From Bacteroidota bacterium (GTDB lineage: Bacteria > Bacteroidota > Ignavibacteria > Ignavibacteriales > Melioribacteraceae), in the NCBI GenBank assembly GCA_018818065.1, contig JAHISV010000003.1:1-64000 (forward strand): DNA of 64,000 nucleotides. The letters run 5' to 3'. Positions within the stretch are counted from its first letter, which is position 1. Each line of letters begins with the position of its first letter. Of this stretch, positions 43,430 to 54,448 are shown piece by piece. The translations under genes were made by a program, and so were the position numbers. The notes under the pieces are model-generated. The model saw only the letters and a program-made list of their open reading frames with translations, had not been told where the DNA came from and did not search any database.

Positions 43430-46400
43430 ATGAGTACTGATAAGGGTAATAAGAACTACTGGAAAAGTATTAATGAATATAATGATGATAATAGTTTAAA
43501 AGAAGCTAAGCATCACGAATTTATGAATGGTGTTACGGATGAGTTTGAACCAGATCAGTTAAGCGGTATTTCCAGAAGAAAATTTTTAGCGGTTTTAGGC
43601 GCTTCAACAGCTTTTGCTGCTACGGCTTGTTCTGATTATGCCGATAAAGGTGAAATTGTACCCTACACCAAAAGACCAGAAGAAATTTTACCGGGGATTG
43701 CAAATTATTACGCATCAACATGTACGGGGTGTTCCAACTCTTGTTCGACACTTGTTAAAACGAGAGAAGGCAGACCTATTAAAGTTGATGGCAATCCTGA
43801 TAGCCCAATAAATAAAGGTAAACTCTGTACAAAGGGTCAATCAAGTATTCTTAGTTTGTATGATCCTGAACGTTTGCAAGAGCCTTTATTAAAGGGAAGA
43901 AAAATTAGCTGGGCAAAGATTAATGGTGAGATAGTAACTGCACTTAAAACTGCCTCAGATTCCGGGAAAGAGATTGCTGTAATTACTGACGAAATGACCT
44001 CCCCAAGTTATAACAAGATATTGAATGAACTTTCACAAAAGTATTCAACCCTCAAAATTTATTCTTACAAACAGTTTAATCAGAAAACTAGATTTGATGC
44101 ATGGGAAGCTTCTTTCGGTACAAGAGTTGTTCCTTCAGTAAAGTTTAATGAATCTAAAATTATATTAGCCCTTGAGTCAGATTTTATTGGTAAAGAGGGT
44201 AACTTTGTTGAGAATGCCAGATTATTTGCACAAGGGAAAGATGTTGTAGCAAATAAAAAAATGAGCAGACTTTATTCAGTTGAAGGAGGAATGAGCCTTA
44301 CCGGAATGAATTCTGATTACAGGCTTAGACTACGTCCTGATAATCAATTTGATTTTGTTTTGGCATTAATTGATGAAGTCTCTGCAAGGCTGAATAAACC
44401 AACTAACGGTATCCCAAAAGTAACCATGAACAGTTTTGTTGCGAAAAATAATCTGAATGAAAAAACTGTAAAATACTTAGTGGATGATCTTGTTGAGAAT
44501 ATTGATACATCAATCGTTCATGCTGGAGATACATTATCAGTAGAGTTGCATAAGGCAGTTAATGTCCTAAATTCTTTACTAAGTGGTAATAAACTATATG
44601 ACTTTAATAATTCTTTTGTGGAAATCAGAAAATTAACTTCACTCAATGATCTTAAAACTCTAGCAGCAAATTCAGAGTTAGGTGCTCTAATCATTGTGGA
44701 TTCTGATCCAATATATCATTATCCAAATATATTTGAAGATGCTTTCAAAAATGTTCAAACCAAAATTGCTATTGTTAATAGTAAAAACGATTCCTCAGCT
44801 GTTTGTGATTATATACTTCCAATAAACAATGCGCTTGAGTCATGGGGCGATCATCAGGTACGGAGTTCAGTTGTTTCACTTCAACAACCGGTTATTGCGC
44901 CAATTTTTAATACGAGACAAAAAGAAGCAATCTTGCTTAGCTGGATAAACGATACCGCTGAAGTGTTTGATTCTTCTTATCATGCTTATTTGCAAAGTTC
45001 AGTAAAAGAACTTTTCTATGATTTGCAAAAGCCTTCTGCTGATTTCAGCAAGTATTGGTTAAGTGTATTACACGATGGTATTATTGAATTAGAATCTGAA
45101 AAGCTCTCCGGAAGATTATCACAGTTTAGTTTGGAAAAACCTGCTAAAACAACTTCAGAATATACTGTACACATTCAGGAAAGTTATTTTGTAAGTGATG
45201 GTCGTTTTGCTAATAATGGCTGGCTTCAGGAAGTGCCTCATCCTGTTTCAAAGGTAACCTGGGATAACTATGCTGCTGTATCACCCGGAACAGCTAAGTC
45301 TCTGGAAGTTGAAAACGGTGATGTTATTAAATTGACATCTGGTGGGAGAGTACTTGAAATACCAGTTATGCTTCAACCCGGACTGGCAGATAATCATTTT
45401 ACAATTGAAACAGGTTACGGACGTAAGGTTGTTGGTGATGTAGGACTTGAAGTTGGTTTTAATGCCAATATTCTTTTCGATTCAACTTTTATTTTTGGAA
45501 TTGATCAAGTAAGTAAGACTGGTAAAAACTATAAACTTGCGTCAACTCAAGAGCATCATGCACTAGACGATGATTTTGTAAAGGACTTCCACAAGTCACG
45601 GCATATTATTCAGGAAGGAACACTGGAAGAATATCTGACAAACCCGGAATTCCTAAAAGAACACAAACATGATGTTTTCAGCATAACAGATGATATTGAG
45701 TATAAAGGCAATAAATGGGCGATGGCTATAGACCTTAATAAATGTATCGGCTGTGCTGCTTGCACCACATCTTGTAATGTTGAGAACAACGTTCCTGTCG
45801 TTGGTAAGGATCAGGTTGAGAATGGCAGGGAAATGCACTGGATGAGAATTGACAGATATTATTCAGGTACACCTGAAGAACCGATTCCCAGCAACCAGCC
45901 AATGCTTTGTCAGCACTGTGACAATGCACCTTGTGAGAATGTTTGCCCCGTTAATGCTACTAACCATAGCCCTGATGGACTTAACCAGATGGCATATAAC
46001 AGATGTGTTGGTACTAGATATTGTGCAAATAACTGCTCATTCAAAGTTCGCAGATTTAACTTCTTTGATTTCCGTGATCACTTCGAAAATGAATATTACA
46101 ATAACGATCTAACTCAACTGGTTAATAACCCCGAGGTCACAGTTCGTTCACGTGGTGTAATGGAGAAATGTACTTTTTGTATTCAGCGTATTATGGATGC
46201 AAGAAGTGAGGCAATTAAAGAGGGAAGAGAATTACATACAGATGAAGTTAAAACTGCATGTCAGGTTGCCTGCCCATCTGAAGCTATTGTTTTTGGCGAT
46301 TCAAACGATCCGAATTCAAAAGTGGCTAAGATGAGGGACCATAACCTGGGTTATCATGTACTTGAAGAATTAAATGTAAGACCAAATGTAACATATATCG

Positions 46401-46435
46401 CAAAACTCAGAAATACTCATTCGGAGGAAAATTAG
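43430..46435 (+). CDS. actB: Alternative complex III subunit B (molybdopterin-oxidoreductase-like plus Fe-S)
   Basis: 1001 residues. The twin-Arg signal [12 protein letters not shown] is at about 46-57, with a lipobox-like TAC at about 65-67. The N-terminal large domain resembles a molybdopterin oxidoreductase and has four Cys (C98, C101, C105, C133) of the canonical Fe4S4 motif. The C-terminal ferredoxin-like part (about 765-960) has [36 protein letters not shown] and CTFCIQRI. It is exported by Tat (tatC is nearby) and forms the peripheral Fe-S arm that takes electrons from menaquinol. Confidence 0.94.
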   Translation: MSTDKGNKNYWKSINEYNDDNSLKEAKHHEFMNGVTDEFEPDQLSGISRRKFLAVLGASTAFAATACSDYADKGEIVPYTKRPEEILPGIANYYASTCTGCSNSCSTLVKTREGRPIKVDGNPDSPINKGKLCTKGQSSILSLYDPERLQEPLLKGRKISWAKINGEIVTALKTASDSGKEIAVITDEMTSPSYNKILNELSQKYSTLKIYSYKQFNQKTRFDAWEASFGTRVVPSVKFNESKIILALESDFIGKEGNFVENARLFAQGKDVVANKKMSRLYSVEGGMSLTGMNSDYRLRLRPDNQFDFVLALIDEVSARLNKPTNGIPKVTMNSFVAKNNLNEKTVKYLVDDLVENIDTSIVHAGDTLSVELHKAVNVLNSLLSGNKLYDFNNSFVEIRKLTSLNDLKTLAANSELGALIIVDSDPIYHYPNIFEDAFKNVQTKIAIVNSKNDSSAVCDYILPINNALESWGDHQVRSSVVSLQQPVIAPIFNTRQKEAILLSWINDTAEVFDSSYHAYLQSSVKELFYDLQKPSADFSKYWLSVLHDGIIELESEKLSGRLSQFSLEKPAKTTSEYTVHIQESYFVSDGRFANNGWLQEVPHPVSKVTWDNYAAVSPGTAKSLEVENGDVIKLTSGGRVLEIPVMLQPGLADNHFTIETGYGRKVVGDVGLEVGFNANILFDSTFIFGIDQVSKTGKNYKLASTQEHHALDDDFVKDFHKSRHIIQEGTLEEYLTNPEFLKEHKHDVFSITDDIEYKGNKWAMAIDLNKCIGCAACTTSCNVENNVPVVGKDQVENGREMHWMRIDRYYSGTPEEPIPSNQPMLCQHCDNAPCENVCPVNATNHSPDGLNQMAYNRCVGTRYCANNCSFKVRRFNFFDFRDHFENEYYNNDLTQLVNNPEVTVRSRGVMEKCTFCIQRIMDARSEAIKEGRELHTDEVKTACQVACPSEAIVFGDSNDPNSKVAKMRDHNLGYHVLEELNVRPNVTYIAKLRNTHSEEN

Positions 46436-47802
46436 TGAGTAGTGTTGATTATTCACAAGAGCCATCGGTGCTTGAGGGCAAACCCCCTTTACGAAAGATT
46501 GAAGACGATATAATAAAGCCGCTGAACACGAAACCGGATAAGAAATATTACATTGCTTTGGCGTTCACGCTTACACTCGCATTCATTGGCGCTATCGGAT
46601 TAGGATATTCCTTCTATTATGGAACTGGTATGTGGGGTAATAATAATCCTGTCGGATGGGGTTTACCAATCGTAAACTTTGTTTTCTGGGTTGGTATTGG
46701 TCATGCTGGTACACTTATCTCAGCCATTCTCTTTCTTTTCAGGCAGAAGTGGAGAACAGGTATTGCCAGGTTTGCAGAAGGAATGACAATTTTTGCTGTT
46801 CTGACAGCCGGTATTTTCCCCGTAATTCACACGGGTCGTCCCTGGATAGCACATTATTTATTACCTTTACCAAATCAGCACTCACTTTGGGTAAACTTTA
46901 CATCACCACTTTTATGGGATGTTTTTGCAGTATCCACATATCTGACAGTATCCGCAATATTTTGGTATGTTGGATTGATCCCTGATTTTGGTGCTTTGAG
47001 AGAAAAAGCTACCACAAAAGTGAAAAAAATTATTTATTCAGTTTTTAGTCTTGGCTGGAGAAATTCCAACCGTCACTGGCAGCATTATGAGATGGTTTAT
47101 TTGATACTTGCTGGTTTTGCTACACCATTGGTTTTATCTGTTCATACAATTGTTAGTTTTGACTTTGCTGTTTCAATACTACCAGGCTGGCATACAACAA
47201 TATTCCCGCCTTACTTTGTAGCGGGAGCTGTATTCTCCGGTTTTGCCATGGTTCAAAATGTACTAATATTTATCAGGAAAATATTTAATTACGAATACAT
47301 TATCCCCATTGATACACTGGAGAGAATGAATAAAATCATCCTCCTTACAAGTATGATGGTCGGCTACGCTTATTCAATGGAATTTTTTATTGCATGGTAC
47401 AGTGGTGTACAGCCTGAGCAATTTGCATTCATTAACAGAGCTTTTGGTCCGTATGCCTGGGCTTATTGGATAATGGTTTCCTGTAATGTGATCTTCCCTC
47501 AATTGTTCTGGATTAAAAAAATCAGAAGGTCTGTTCCATATATGTTTGCGATAGCCGTTTTTGTAAATGTGGGCATGTGGTTCGAAAGATTTGTTATCAC
47601 CGTAACATCATTGTCCAGAGATTATTTACCTTCAAGTTGGGCATATTATACCCCAACATTGACTGATATGGCAATACTACTAGGTAGTTTTGGATTATTC
47701 TTTACATTCCTGTTACTATTTACAAAAGGCTTGCCGGTGGTTTCAATAGCTGAGGTAAAAGCAGTAGCAGATGGTGCTCAACCTAGTCATAAGGATCATT
47801 AA
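46435..47802 (+). CDS. actC: Alternative complex III subunit C (NrfD/PsrC-like)
   Basis: 455 residues with a GTG start overlapping the actB stop by one base. About ten membrane helices. Conserved NrfD-type features include [30 protein letters not shown] and the [11 protein letters not shown] segment. It is a quinol-binding membrane subunit facing ActB. The actD/E gene follows 2 bases later. Confidence 0.93.
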   Translation: MSSVDYSQEPSVLEGKPPLRKIEDDIIKPLNTKPDKKYYIALAFTLTLAFIGAIGLGYSFYYGTGMWGNNNPVGWGLPIVNFVFWVGIGHAGTLISAILFLFRQKWRTGIARFAEGMTIFAVLTAGIFPVIHTGRPWIAHYLLPLPNQHSLWVNFTSPLLWDVFAVSTYLTVSAIFWYVGLIPDFGALREKATTKVKKIIYSVFSLGWRNSNRHWQHYEMVYLILAGFATPLVLSVHTIVSFDFAVSILPGWHTTIFPPYFVAGAVFSGFAMVQNVLIFIRKIFNYEYIIPIDTLERMNKIILLTSMMVGYAYSMEFFIAWYSGVQPEQFAFINRAFGPYAWAYWIMVSCNVIFPQLFWIKKIRRSVPYMFAIAVFVNVGMWFERFVITVTSLSRDYLPSSWAYYTPTLTDMAILLGSFGLFFTFLLLFTKGLPVVSIAEVKAVADGAQPSHKDH

Positions 47803-47804
47803 GG

Positions 47805-48944
47805 ATGGATGAAAAAGTTTTATATTCAATGACCGGTTTATTCGATACTCCTGATCAGATTATTGAAGCGGCTGAAAAAGTATCTGATAAAGGGTATACC
47901 AAGTTCGATGTTCATACACCGTATCCAGTCCACGGAATGGATGGAGCAATGAAGCTTCCGCCTTCTAAGCTAGGATACGCAGCTCTGGTATTTGGGCTTT
48001 CCGGTACACTCACAGCTCTTACATTGATGTATTGGATGTCTGTCATTGACTACCCTAACATAATTGGTGGTAAACCGTTTTTTGCTCTTCCGGCATTTAT
48101 ACCAATTATTTTTGAAGTGACCGTTTTGGCTGCATCTGTTGCCACAGTATTAACTATGCTATTTGTTTTCTTCAAATTTCCCAATAATGTTCATCCGCTT
48201 CATGATACTGATTATATGAAGGCTGTATCATCAGATAAGTATGGTATTAGCATTCAGTCCGAAGATCCGTTATATGATGAAGCTGAAATAACAGTTTTGC
48301 TTGGTGAACTTGGCGCATATAAAATAGAAGAGGTCTACTACGATAACGATGAGGTGCTTGAAAAGCACAATATTTTTGAACCCAAATTTATCGGCTTATT
48401 ACTCGTTCTTGTCATTTTAACATCAGGTACAGCATATTTTGTCTTAAATAAACTTATGTTCCTTCCACCCTTTAATTGGATGGCAAATCAAGGTAAGGTA
48501 ATACCGCAAGAAAATCATACATTGTTCGCTGATACTAAAGGAATGAGAACTCCTGTTCAGGGAACTGTTGCAAGAGGATATTTACCTTATCCATATAGTG
48601 GTCAACCGGAACTTGCTGCAGCTAATCTTGCAAACCCACTACTTCCAACAGAAGAGAATTTAGCGCTGGGTAAAAGCAAGTTCAATACATTCTGTTCACC
48701 ATGCCATGGTTATTTTGCCGAAGGGGATAGCAGGCTAAATGGAAAATTCCCAAACCCTCCAAGTTTACACTCGGCTAAACTTAGAGAATGGACGGACGGA
48801 CGGATATATCATGTAATTGTTGAAGGACAAAATGTAATGCCTTCATACTCTTCGCAAATGACTCGCGAAGAACGATGGGCTACAATTTTATATATAAGAA
48901 CTTTACAAAGATCTCTAAATGCTAAGGAGTCCGACTTACAATGA
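47805..48944 (+). CDS. ActD-ActE fusion: membrane subunit plus monoheme cytochrome c
   Basis: 379 residues joining two alternative complex III subunits in one frame. Residues 1-175 are ActD (DUF3341): two membrane helices and the FDTPDQIIEAAEK, HTPYPVHGMDGAM, LPAFIPIIFEVTVL blocks. Residues 195-379 are ActE: a third helix (about 197-217), then KGMRTPVQGTVARGYLPYPYSG and the haem site CSPCHG. The actE-like part would hand electrons from ActA to the oxidase. No break, stop or frameshift lies between the two parts. Overlaps actF by 4 bases (ATGA). Confidence 0.9.
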   Translation: MDEKVLYSMTGLFDTPDQIIEAAEKVSDKGYTKFDVHTPYPVHGMDGAMKLPPSKLGYAALVFGLSGTLTALTLMYWMSVIDYPNIIGGKPFFALPAFIPIIFEVTVLAASVATVLTMLFVFFKFPNNVHPLHDTDYMKAVSSDKYGISIQSEDPLYDEAEITVLLGELGAYKIEEVYYDNDEVLEKHNIFEPKFIGLLLVLVILTSGTAYFVLNKLMFLPPFNWMANQGKVIPQENHTLFADTKGMRTPVQGTVARGYLPYPYSGQPELAAANLANPLLPTEENLALGKSKFNTFCSPCHGYFAEGDSRLNGKFPNPPSLHSAKLREWTDGRIYHVIVEGQNVMPSYSSQMTREERWATILYIRTLQRSLNAKESDLQ

Positions 48945-50131
48945 ATTCTACTGAACACAGAATAGAATATGAGCGAAAAGAGCTTCCAGCAGGACTTTTC
49001 AAAATTGGACTGGTCTTTTTTATCATTGGTCTTATTGTCGCCGTTGTTGGTTATTTTGTTGACCCGACAAGAAGTGCGTTCAATAATCTGATAATATTAA
49101 TGTTTCTTATTAGCGTTGGACTTGGTTCCTTGTTTCTGGTTGCCCTGGAATATATAGGCGGAGCAGTATGGAGCACTCCTTTTAGAAGAATAACTGAATT
49201 TTTTGCTGCAGTTCTCTTCATTTTACCATTCTTTATAATCCCCGTCTATTTCAATATTCATGATATGTTCCACTGGACACACGTGGAAGAAGTATTAAAA
49301 GATAAAATATTATCCGGTAAGTCGGCTTACTTAAATGAAGGATTCTTCACTATAAGAATTGTACTGTTCTTCGCAATTTGGATTTTCTTTTACCTTATTC
49401 TTACGAGAAATTCAAAAAAACAGGATACAACCCTTGACCAAAGCTTAACAAAAAAGAACATAAAGATTTCAGCCATTTTTATGCCGTTTTTTGGTATTAC
49501 GCTTACATTAGCCTCAATTGACTGGATTATGAGCCTGGAACCACATTGGTTCTCCACAATATTTGGCATTTACTATTTCTCAGGTACAATTCTTACGGCA
49601 TTAGCTGTAACAACTTTTATGGTTGTTTACTTGAATGAAAAAGGTTTGTTGGTTAAGGGATTGAAGAGGGATCATTACTACAGTTTGGGAGCATTGCTCT
49701 TTGCTTTTATAAACTTTTGGGCATATATAGCGTTTAGTCAGTTCTTGCTTATTTATTACGCAAATCTTCCCGAGGAAACATACTGGTTTATAGCCAGAAC
49801 GGAAGGCAGCTGGGTATTTGTCACTATACTGCTTGGCGTTGTACATTTTTTGGTTCCGTACATTGGATTATTGTCACAACCTTCAAAAATGAATCCAAAA
49901 CGGCTAAAATTCATGGCTGTCTGGATTCTATGCGCCCATCTACTGGATATGTATTGGCTCATTATGCCCACTTTTTCCAAAGATGGGGCAGCATTTGGAT
50001 GGATGGAGTTAGGTTATCCATTATTGGCATTTGGAACCATTATTTTAGTTTTCTACTATTTTGCTAAAAATAAAGATTTAATCCCTGTTGGGGATCCTAA
50101 ACTAAAACGCGGAATTGATTTCAGGCTTTAA
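48941..50131 (+). CDS. actF: Alternative complex III subunit F (membrane)
   Basis: 396 residues with about ten membrane helices. Typical ActF segments are HDMFHWTH near 107, SIDWIMSLEPHWFSTIFGIYYFSG near 187-210 and FAFINFWAYIAFSQFLLIYYANLPEETYW near 253-281. A quinol-linked structural partner of ActC. The start overlaps the fusion gene stop. Confidence 0.92.
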   Translation: MNSTEHRIEYERKELPAGLFKIGLVFFIIGLIVAVVGYFVDPTRSAFNNLIILMFLISVGLGSLFLVALEYIGGAVWSTPFRRITEFFAAVLFILPFFIIPVYFNIHDMFHWTHVEEVLKDKILSGKSAYLNEGFFTIRIVLFFAIWIFFYLILTRNSKKQDTTLDQSLTKKNIKISAIFMPFFGITLTLASIDWIMSLEPHWFSTIFGIYYFSGTILTALAVTTFMVVYLNEKGLLVKGLKRDHYYSLGALLFAFINFWAYIAFSQFLLIYYANLPEETYWFIARTEGSWVFVTILLGVVHFLVPYIGLLSQPSKMNPKRLKFMAVWILCAHLLDMYWLIMPTFSKDGAAFGWMELGYPLLAFGTIILVFYYFAKNKDLIPVGDPKLKRGIDFRL

Positions 50132-50142
50132 CAGGAACAATT

Positions 50143-51081
50143 ATGGACAAAAATAAATACAGAGATGAAATTAATTTTAAGGAATTGCTAAAGAATCCAA
50201 TCAGATTATTTGGATTTGTATTTCCTGGAACTCTACTTCTGATTGTTGTAGTAGGTATTTTATATGTAAAAAGCGTAAATGACATCTCATTCAATGATAT
50301 TTCAAAAGCATTGCCAGCAAGTGTGGTAATTACAGATCTCGAAATGAAAAAAGGTGCCACTTTACCAGCGGTAGATCTTGCAATAGTTAAGAATGCTCCC
50401 GTTGAATTGATTCAAAAGGGGCGTGAATTATATGATGCGACATGTTCTTCATGCCATGGCGCTAAAGGATTGGGTGACGGCTCTGCCGGTGCTGCTTTAA
50501 ATCCCAAGCCAAGAAACTTTACAGCTACAAGTGGATGGACAAATTCCCGCAGTATGATTGGTATGTACAAAACTCTACAGGAAGGCATTCTTAAAAATGG
50601 AATGGCTGCATATGAGTATTTAATACCTGAGGAAAGATTAGCTATCTTACACTATATAAGGACTTTAGCAGAATTCCCTGAGATTACAGATAGCGAAGTC
50701 AGTGACATGGATTTGACATACGGTTTTTCGAACGAGATAACAACCGCTAACCAAATTCCCGTTAAACTTGCTGCCGAAAAAATTATAGCAGAAGGCTCGA
50801 AAGAGATAACGACTGTTAATTATGCTATTAATTATGTTAAGTACCACGAAGCAGATATTGATAAAGAAATTTTTGAAGAATATGTTGTAAATCTAAAAAG
50901 GTTAGCGACAACATTGCAGAATAATACTAATCTTAGTGATTTCAATACTTTTAAGACAGCCGTTGTCAATGATCCACTAAACTTTGGACTTAATTCAAGA
51001 CTTGCCAGGCAACCAGAAGCAGAATTGAAAAGAGTACATTTGAGTTTTATGAACCTGATCTCAAAATCAAACATTAAATAA
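50143..51081 (+). CDS. Membrane-anchored monoheme cytochrome c with extended C-terminal helices
   Basis: 312 residues. An N-terminal anchor (about 22-44) and a class I cytochrome c domain (about 90-170) with haem site CSSCHG and Met-like ligand in KNGMAAYEYLIPEERLAILHYIRTL. About 140 further residues are helical and have no haem or known motif. It sits between actF and SCO1, so it probably carries electrons from complex III to the caa3 oxidase or stabilises a supercomplex. Confidence 0.82.
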   Translation: MDKNKYRDEINFKELLKNPIRLFGFVFPGTLLLIVVVGILYVKSVNDISFNDISKALPASVVITDLEMKKGATLPAVDLAIVKNAPVELIQKGRELYDATCSSCHGAKGLGDGSAGAALNPKPRNFTATSGWTNSRSMIGMYKTLQEGILKNGMAAYEYLIPEERLAILHYIRTLAEFPEITDSEVSDMDLTYGFSNEITTANQIPVKLAAEKIIAEGSKEITTVNYAINYVKYHEADIDKEIFEEYVVNLKRLATTLQNNTNLSDFNTFKTAVVNDPLNFGLNSRLARQPEAELKRVHLSFMNLISKSNIK

Positions 51082-51085
51082 AAAA

Positions 51086-51856
51086 ATGAAAAAAATAGTC
51101 GTAATATATTTATTTGTAATGATTTATGTCTTCTTACCTGTGAGGAGTTTATTTGCTCAAGAGCATATTGAAGTAGGTATTGATGAGAAACTTGGTGCTT
51201 ATTTACCTATGGATGAAATTTTTGTAACTTCTGACGGGGACTCTGTAAAGTTATCGCAAGTAATTGATAAACCAACATTGTTGGCTCTCGTTTATTATGA
51301 ATGCCCTGGTCTTTGTGCTCCGTTATTAACTGAATTATCCTGGGTTGTAGGAAAGATTGACCTTAAGGCAGGGGAGGATTATCAGGTTGTCTCACTCAGT
51401 TTTGATCATCATGAAACACCTGAAATTGCCAATAAGTGGAAGACGGATTATTTCAAGGGGATGAAAAATCCAATTCCTGAGAAAGCCTGGACATTTCTAA
51501 CCGGTGATAGTGTAACCATCAAAAAATTAACAGATATTGCAGGTTTTTACTTCAAACCGGATGAAAAGGAATTTGTACATGCAGGTACCTTGATATCAAT
51601 ATCGCCGGAAGGAAAAATTTCCAGATATGTATTTGGGACACAATTTAATCCATTTGATCTGAAGATGGCGTTATTGGAAGCCAAAGCTGGCAAAACCAGT
51701 CCAACAATTAGTAAAATATTAGAATTCTGTTTTAGCTATGATCCTGGTGGCAGAAAATATACTTTGAATGTAACAAGAATTATTGGGAGCATAATGTTAG
51801 TTGGAGTAGGAATCTTCTTTGGAGTTCTTACTTTAAAGAAAAAGAAGAAAAATTAA
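51086..51856 (+). CDS. SCO1/SenC copper chaperone
   Basis: 256 residues. A signal peptide (to about residue 24, SLFAQ), a thioredoxin-like domain with the copper-binding CPGLC (CxxxC, about 74-78) and the partner His in FVHAGTL (about 166), and an unusual C-terminal membrane helix (about 230-250). It delivers copper to the CuA site of oxidase subunit II, encoded downstream. Confidence 0.93.
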   Translation: MKKIVVIYLFVMIYVFLPVRSLFAQEHIEVGIDEKLGAYLPMDEIFVTSDGDSVKLSQVIDKPTLLALVYYECPGLCAPLLTELSWVVGKIDLKAGEDYQVVSLSFDHHETPEIANKWKTDYFKGMKNPIPEKAWTFLTGDSVTIKKLTDIAGFYFKPDEKEFVHAGTLISISPEGKISRYVFGTQFNPFDLKMALLEAKAGKTSPTISKILEFCFSYDPGGRKYTLNVTRIIGSIMLVGVGIFFGVLTLKKKKKN

Positions 51857-51870
51857 GGAGTATTTTATAG

Positions 51871-53517
51871 ATGTCAGACGGAAAAACCGTTGCAACCGAA
51901 AAGAGTTTTTATGAAGAGGGTACAACAAAAAGTCCAAAAGGAATTAAATCCTGGATTTTTAGTACAGACCATAAACGTATAGGAATACTATACTTATGCT
52001 CGATTGCCACATTTTTTGTTGTAGGTGCAATTCTGGGAATTTTGATGAGACTGGAACTGATTGCACCCGGCAGAACAATCATGGATGCTCAGACTTATAA
52101 CCAGACATTTACGCTTCATGGCGTTATTATGATATTTCTGTTCATTGTGCCTGGTCTGCCTGCAATTTTTGGTAACTTTTTTCTCCCCATTCATATTGGA
52201 GCCAAGGACGTTGCTTTCCCAAGACTAAACCTATTATCCTGGTGGATCTATATAACGGGAGCATTTTTAGCTCTTTTAGCAATTACGATGCCCGGTGGAC
52301 CTGTTGATACTGGATGGACGTTTTATATTCCTTACAGTGTAAGAAGTACGACAAATGTGTCATGGGCGATTTTCGCAGCATTCGTTCTCGGATTTTCTTC
52401 TATTCTGACAGGTATTAACTTTATTACCACAGTTCACAGGATGCGTGCCCCTGGAATGACGTATTTCAAAATGCCTCTTTTTGTTTGGAGTACATACGCG
52501 ACAGCATGGATTCAGGTAATTGCAACTCCAATTATAGCTATCACAATTCTGCTTCTCATAATTGAAAGATTTTTTGGTGTTGGTATATTCGATCCTGCCT
52601 TAGGTGGTGATCCTATTCTCTATCAGCATCTATTCTGGATATATTCTCACCCGGCGGTTTATATCATGATTTTACCGGCAATGGGTGTTGTTTCCGAAAT
52701 TATTCCTACATTTTCTCGAAGAACAATTTTCGGATATAAGGCGATTGCTTATTCTAGTCTGGCAATAGCGTTCGTTGGTTACCTTGTCTGGGCGCATCAC
52801 ATGTTTACCAGCGGTATCAGCGATACGGCAAGAATCATATTTTCTTTATTAACTTTTATAGTTGCGTTACCAAGTGGTGTTAAAATATTTAATTGGGTCG
52901 CAACTATGTATAAAGGTTCCATCGATCCTAAGCCACCATTTTTATGGGTAATGGCATTCATCTTCCTCTTTTCTATTGGAGGATTAACCGGATTGGTTCT
53001 TGGATCCCTGGCTACAGATATTCACTTACATGACACCTATTTTGTGGTTGCTCATTTCCATTATGTAATGTTTGGCGGAACAGGTACAATATTTATTGCC
53101 GCTTTATTCTATTGGTGGCCCAAGATGTTTGGAAGAATGTACAATATTAAATTAGCAAATTATACAGTTGTGCTTTACTTCATTGCATTCAATACTCTGT
53201 ACTTCCCGAAATTTATTATGGGGTACATGGGAATGCCGAGAAGGTATTATGACTATTTAAGTGAGTTTACGACTCTGCAATTTATTTCTACTATTGGTTC
53301 ATGGCTAATGGCTGTTGCAATATTTCTGATAATCTGGAATTTGGTCAGGAGTCTAAAGACTGGCAGAATAGCACATGCAAACCCATGGGGAGGTGTAACC
53401 CTTGAATGGCAGATAGCCTCACCACCGCCTTTGGAAAACTTCCATGAAGTACCCGTGATTACACACGAACCTTACGATTTTAGCCAGCTTAAGGAGATGG
53501 ATTATGAGTCAAAATGA
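51871..53517 (+). CDS. ctaD: Cytochrome c oxidase subunit I, A2 type
   Basis: 548 residues, twelve-helix oxidase core. Haem ligands in FTLHGVIMIF and AHFHYVMFGG, CuB ligands in YSHPAVY and WAHHMFTSG are intact. The YSHPAVY wording, with Ala where type A1 has Glu, marks the A2 proton channel seen in Rhodothermus-like caa3 enzymes. It reduces oxygen to water and pumps protons. GGAG lies upstream. Subunit III overlaps its end by 14 bases. Confidence 0.97.
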   Translation: MSDGKTVATEKSFYEEGTTKSPKGIKSWIFSTDHKRIGILYLCSIATFFVVGAILGILMRLELIAPGRTIMDAQTYNQTFTLHGVIMIFLFIVPGLPAIFGNFFLPIHIGAKDVAFPRLNLLSWWIYITGAFLALLAITMPGGPVDTGWTFYIPYSVRSTTNVSWAIFAAFVLGFSSILTGINFITTVHRMRAPGMTYFKMPLFVWSTYATAWIQVIATPIIAITILLLIIERFFGVGIFDPALGGDPILYQHLFWIYSHPAVYIMILPAMGVVSEIIPTFSRRTIFGYKAIAYSSLAIAFVGYLVWAHHMFTSGISDTARIIFSLLTFIVALPSGVKIFNWVATMYKGSIDPKPPFLWVMAFIFLFSIGGLTGLVLGSLATDIHLHDTYFVVAHFHYVMFGGTGTIFIAALFYWWPKMFGRMYNIKLANYTVVLYFIAFNTLYFPKFIMGYMGMPRRYYDYLSEFTTLQFISTIGSWLMAVAIFLIIWNLVRSLKTGRIAHANPWGGVTLEWQIASPPPLENFHEVPVITHEPYDFSQLKEMDYESK

Positions 53518-54136
53518 GCATACACTGAATGATTCGCATGGACATGTTCATCGAGATGATGTTGGTGCCAGAATGGGTATGTGGTTATTCCTCTTTACGG
53601 AACTACTGCTTTTTGGAGGTATGTTTTTAGTTTATGCTGTTTACCGTTTTCAATATCCTGATCAGTTCCATCTTGCGGCAACTGAATTGAACACCGGAAT
53701 TGGAGCGCTGAACACTATAATTCTATTAACGAGTAGTTTGACAGTTGTACTTTCTATAACAGCTCTGCAAAAGAAGAATAAGCTGTTATCAGTTTTACTA
53801 TTAGTTATAACTATTTTACTTGCCCTGTTTTTTATGGCTAATAAATATGTTGAATGGTCCACAAAAATCGCTCATGGAATTTATCCGGGTTCTGAGGTCT
53901 TACTCGCAAAACAGAATGGTGAAATATTATTCTTTGGACTCTACTATGTTATGACCGGATTGCATGCGCTCCATATTATCATTGGAGTAATAATTTTAGC
54001 TTTTATGGTGGTATTCATTCTAAAAGATGTTATTACCCATGATAATTATGTTAAGCTTGAAAATGGCGGGTTGTACTGGCATCTGGTTGATTTAATCTGG
54101 ATTTTCTTATTTCCGTTATTCTATCTAATACAATGA
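53504..54136 (+). CDS. ctaE: Cytochrome c oxidase subunit III
   Basis: 210 residues, five membrane helices. Family blocks RMGMWLFLFTELLLFGGMFLVYAVYR near the N-terminus, FFGLYYVMTGLHALHIIIG and the final GLYWHLVDLIWIFLFPLFYL are present. Stabilises the oxidase core. GGAG upstream within the subunit I gene. Confidence 0.95.
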   Translation: MSQNEHTLNDSHGHVHRDDVGARMGMWLFLFTELLLFGGMFLVYAVYRFQYPDQFHLAATELNTGIGALNTIILLTSSLTVVLSITALQKKNKLLSVLLLVITILLALFFMANKYVEWSTKIAHGIYPGSEVLLAKQNGEILFFGLYYVMTGLHALHIIIGVIILAFMVVFILKDVITHDNYVKLENGGLYWHLVDLIWIFLFPLFYLIQ

Positions 54137-54143
54137 GGAACGA

Positions 54144-54440
54144 ATGAGTCACGAAAACGAAAAACACGAAAATCATTCTACCGGTTACGGTTTATATATA
54201 ATTGTATGGTTGGCACTTTTAGGACTGACATCCATTACAGTTACTATTGCCGGCATTGATTTAGGTAGCTATACATTATTCGTTGCATTGACGATTGCGG
54301 CAATAAAATCTTATTTAGTGATTTCGATTTTTATGCACATCAAGTATGAAGACCCGATTTTTAAGGTTTTCATTCTTATAAGTGTGCTTACTTTAGCAGT
54401 AATATTTCTATTAACTTATTTTGATATCATTTATCGTTGA
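54144..54440 (+). CDS. ctaF: Cytochrome c oxidase subunit IV (small)
   Basis: 98 residues, three membrane helices, with VWLALLGLTSITV and KSYLVISIFMHIKYEDP, typical of the bacterial subunit IV/COX4_pro family. It follows subunit III by 7 bases and overlaps the start region of subunit II. Confidence 0.9.
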   Translation: MSHENEKHENHSTGYGLYIIVWLALLGLTSITVTIAGIDLGSYTLFVALTIAAIKSYLVISIFMHIKYEDPIFKVFILISVLTLAVIFLLTYFDIIYR

Positions 54441-54448
54441 GGGAAGGA

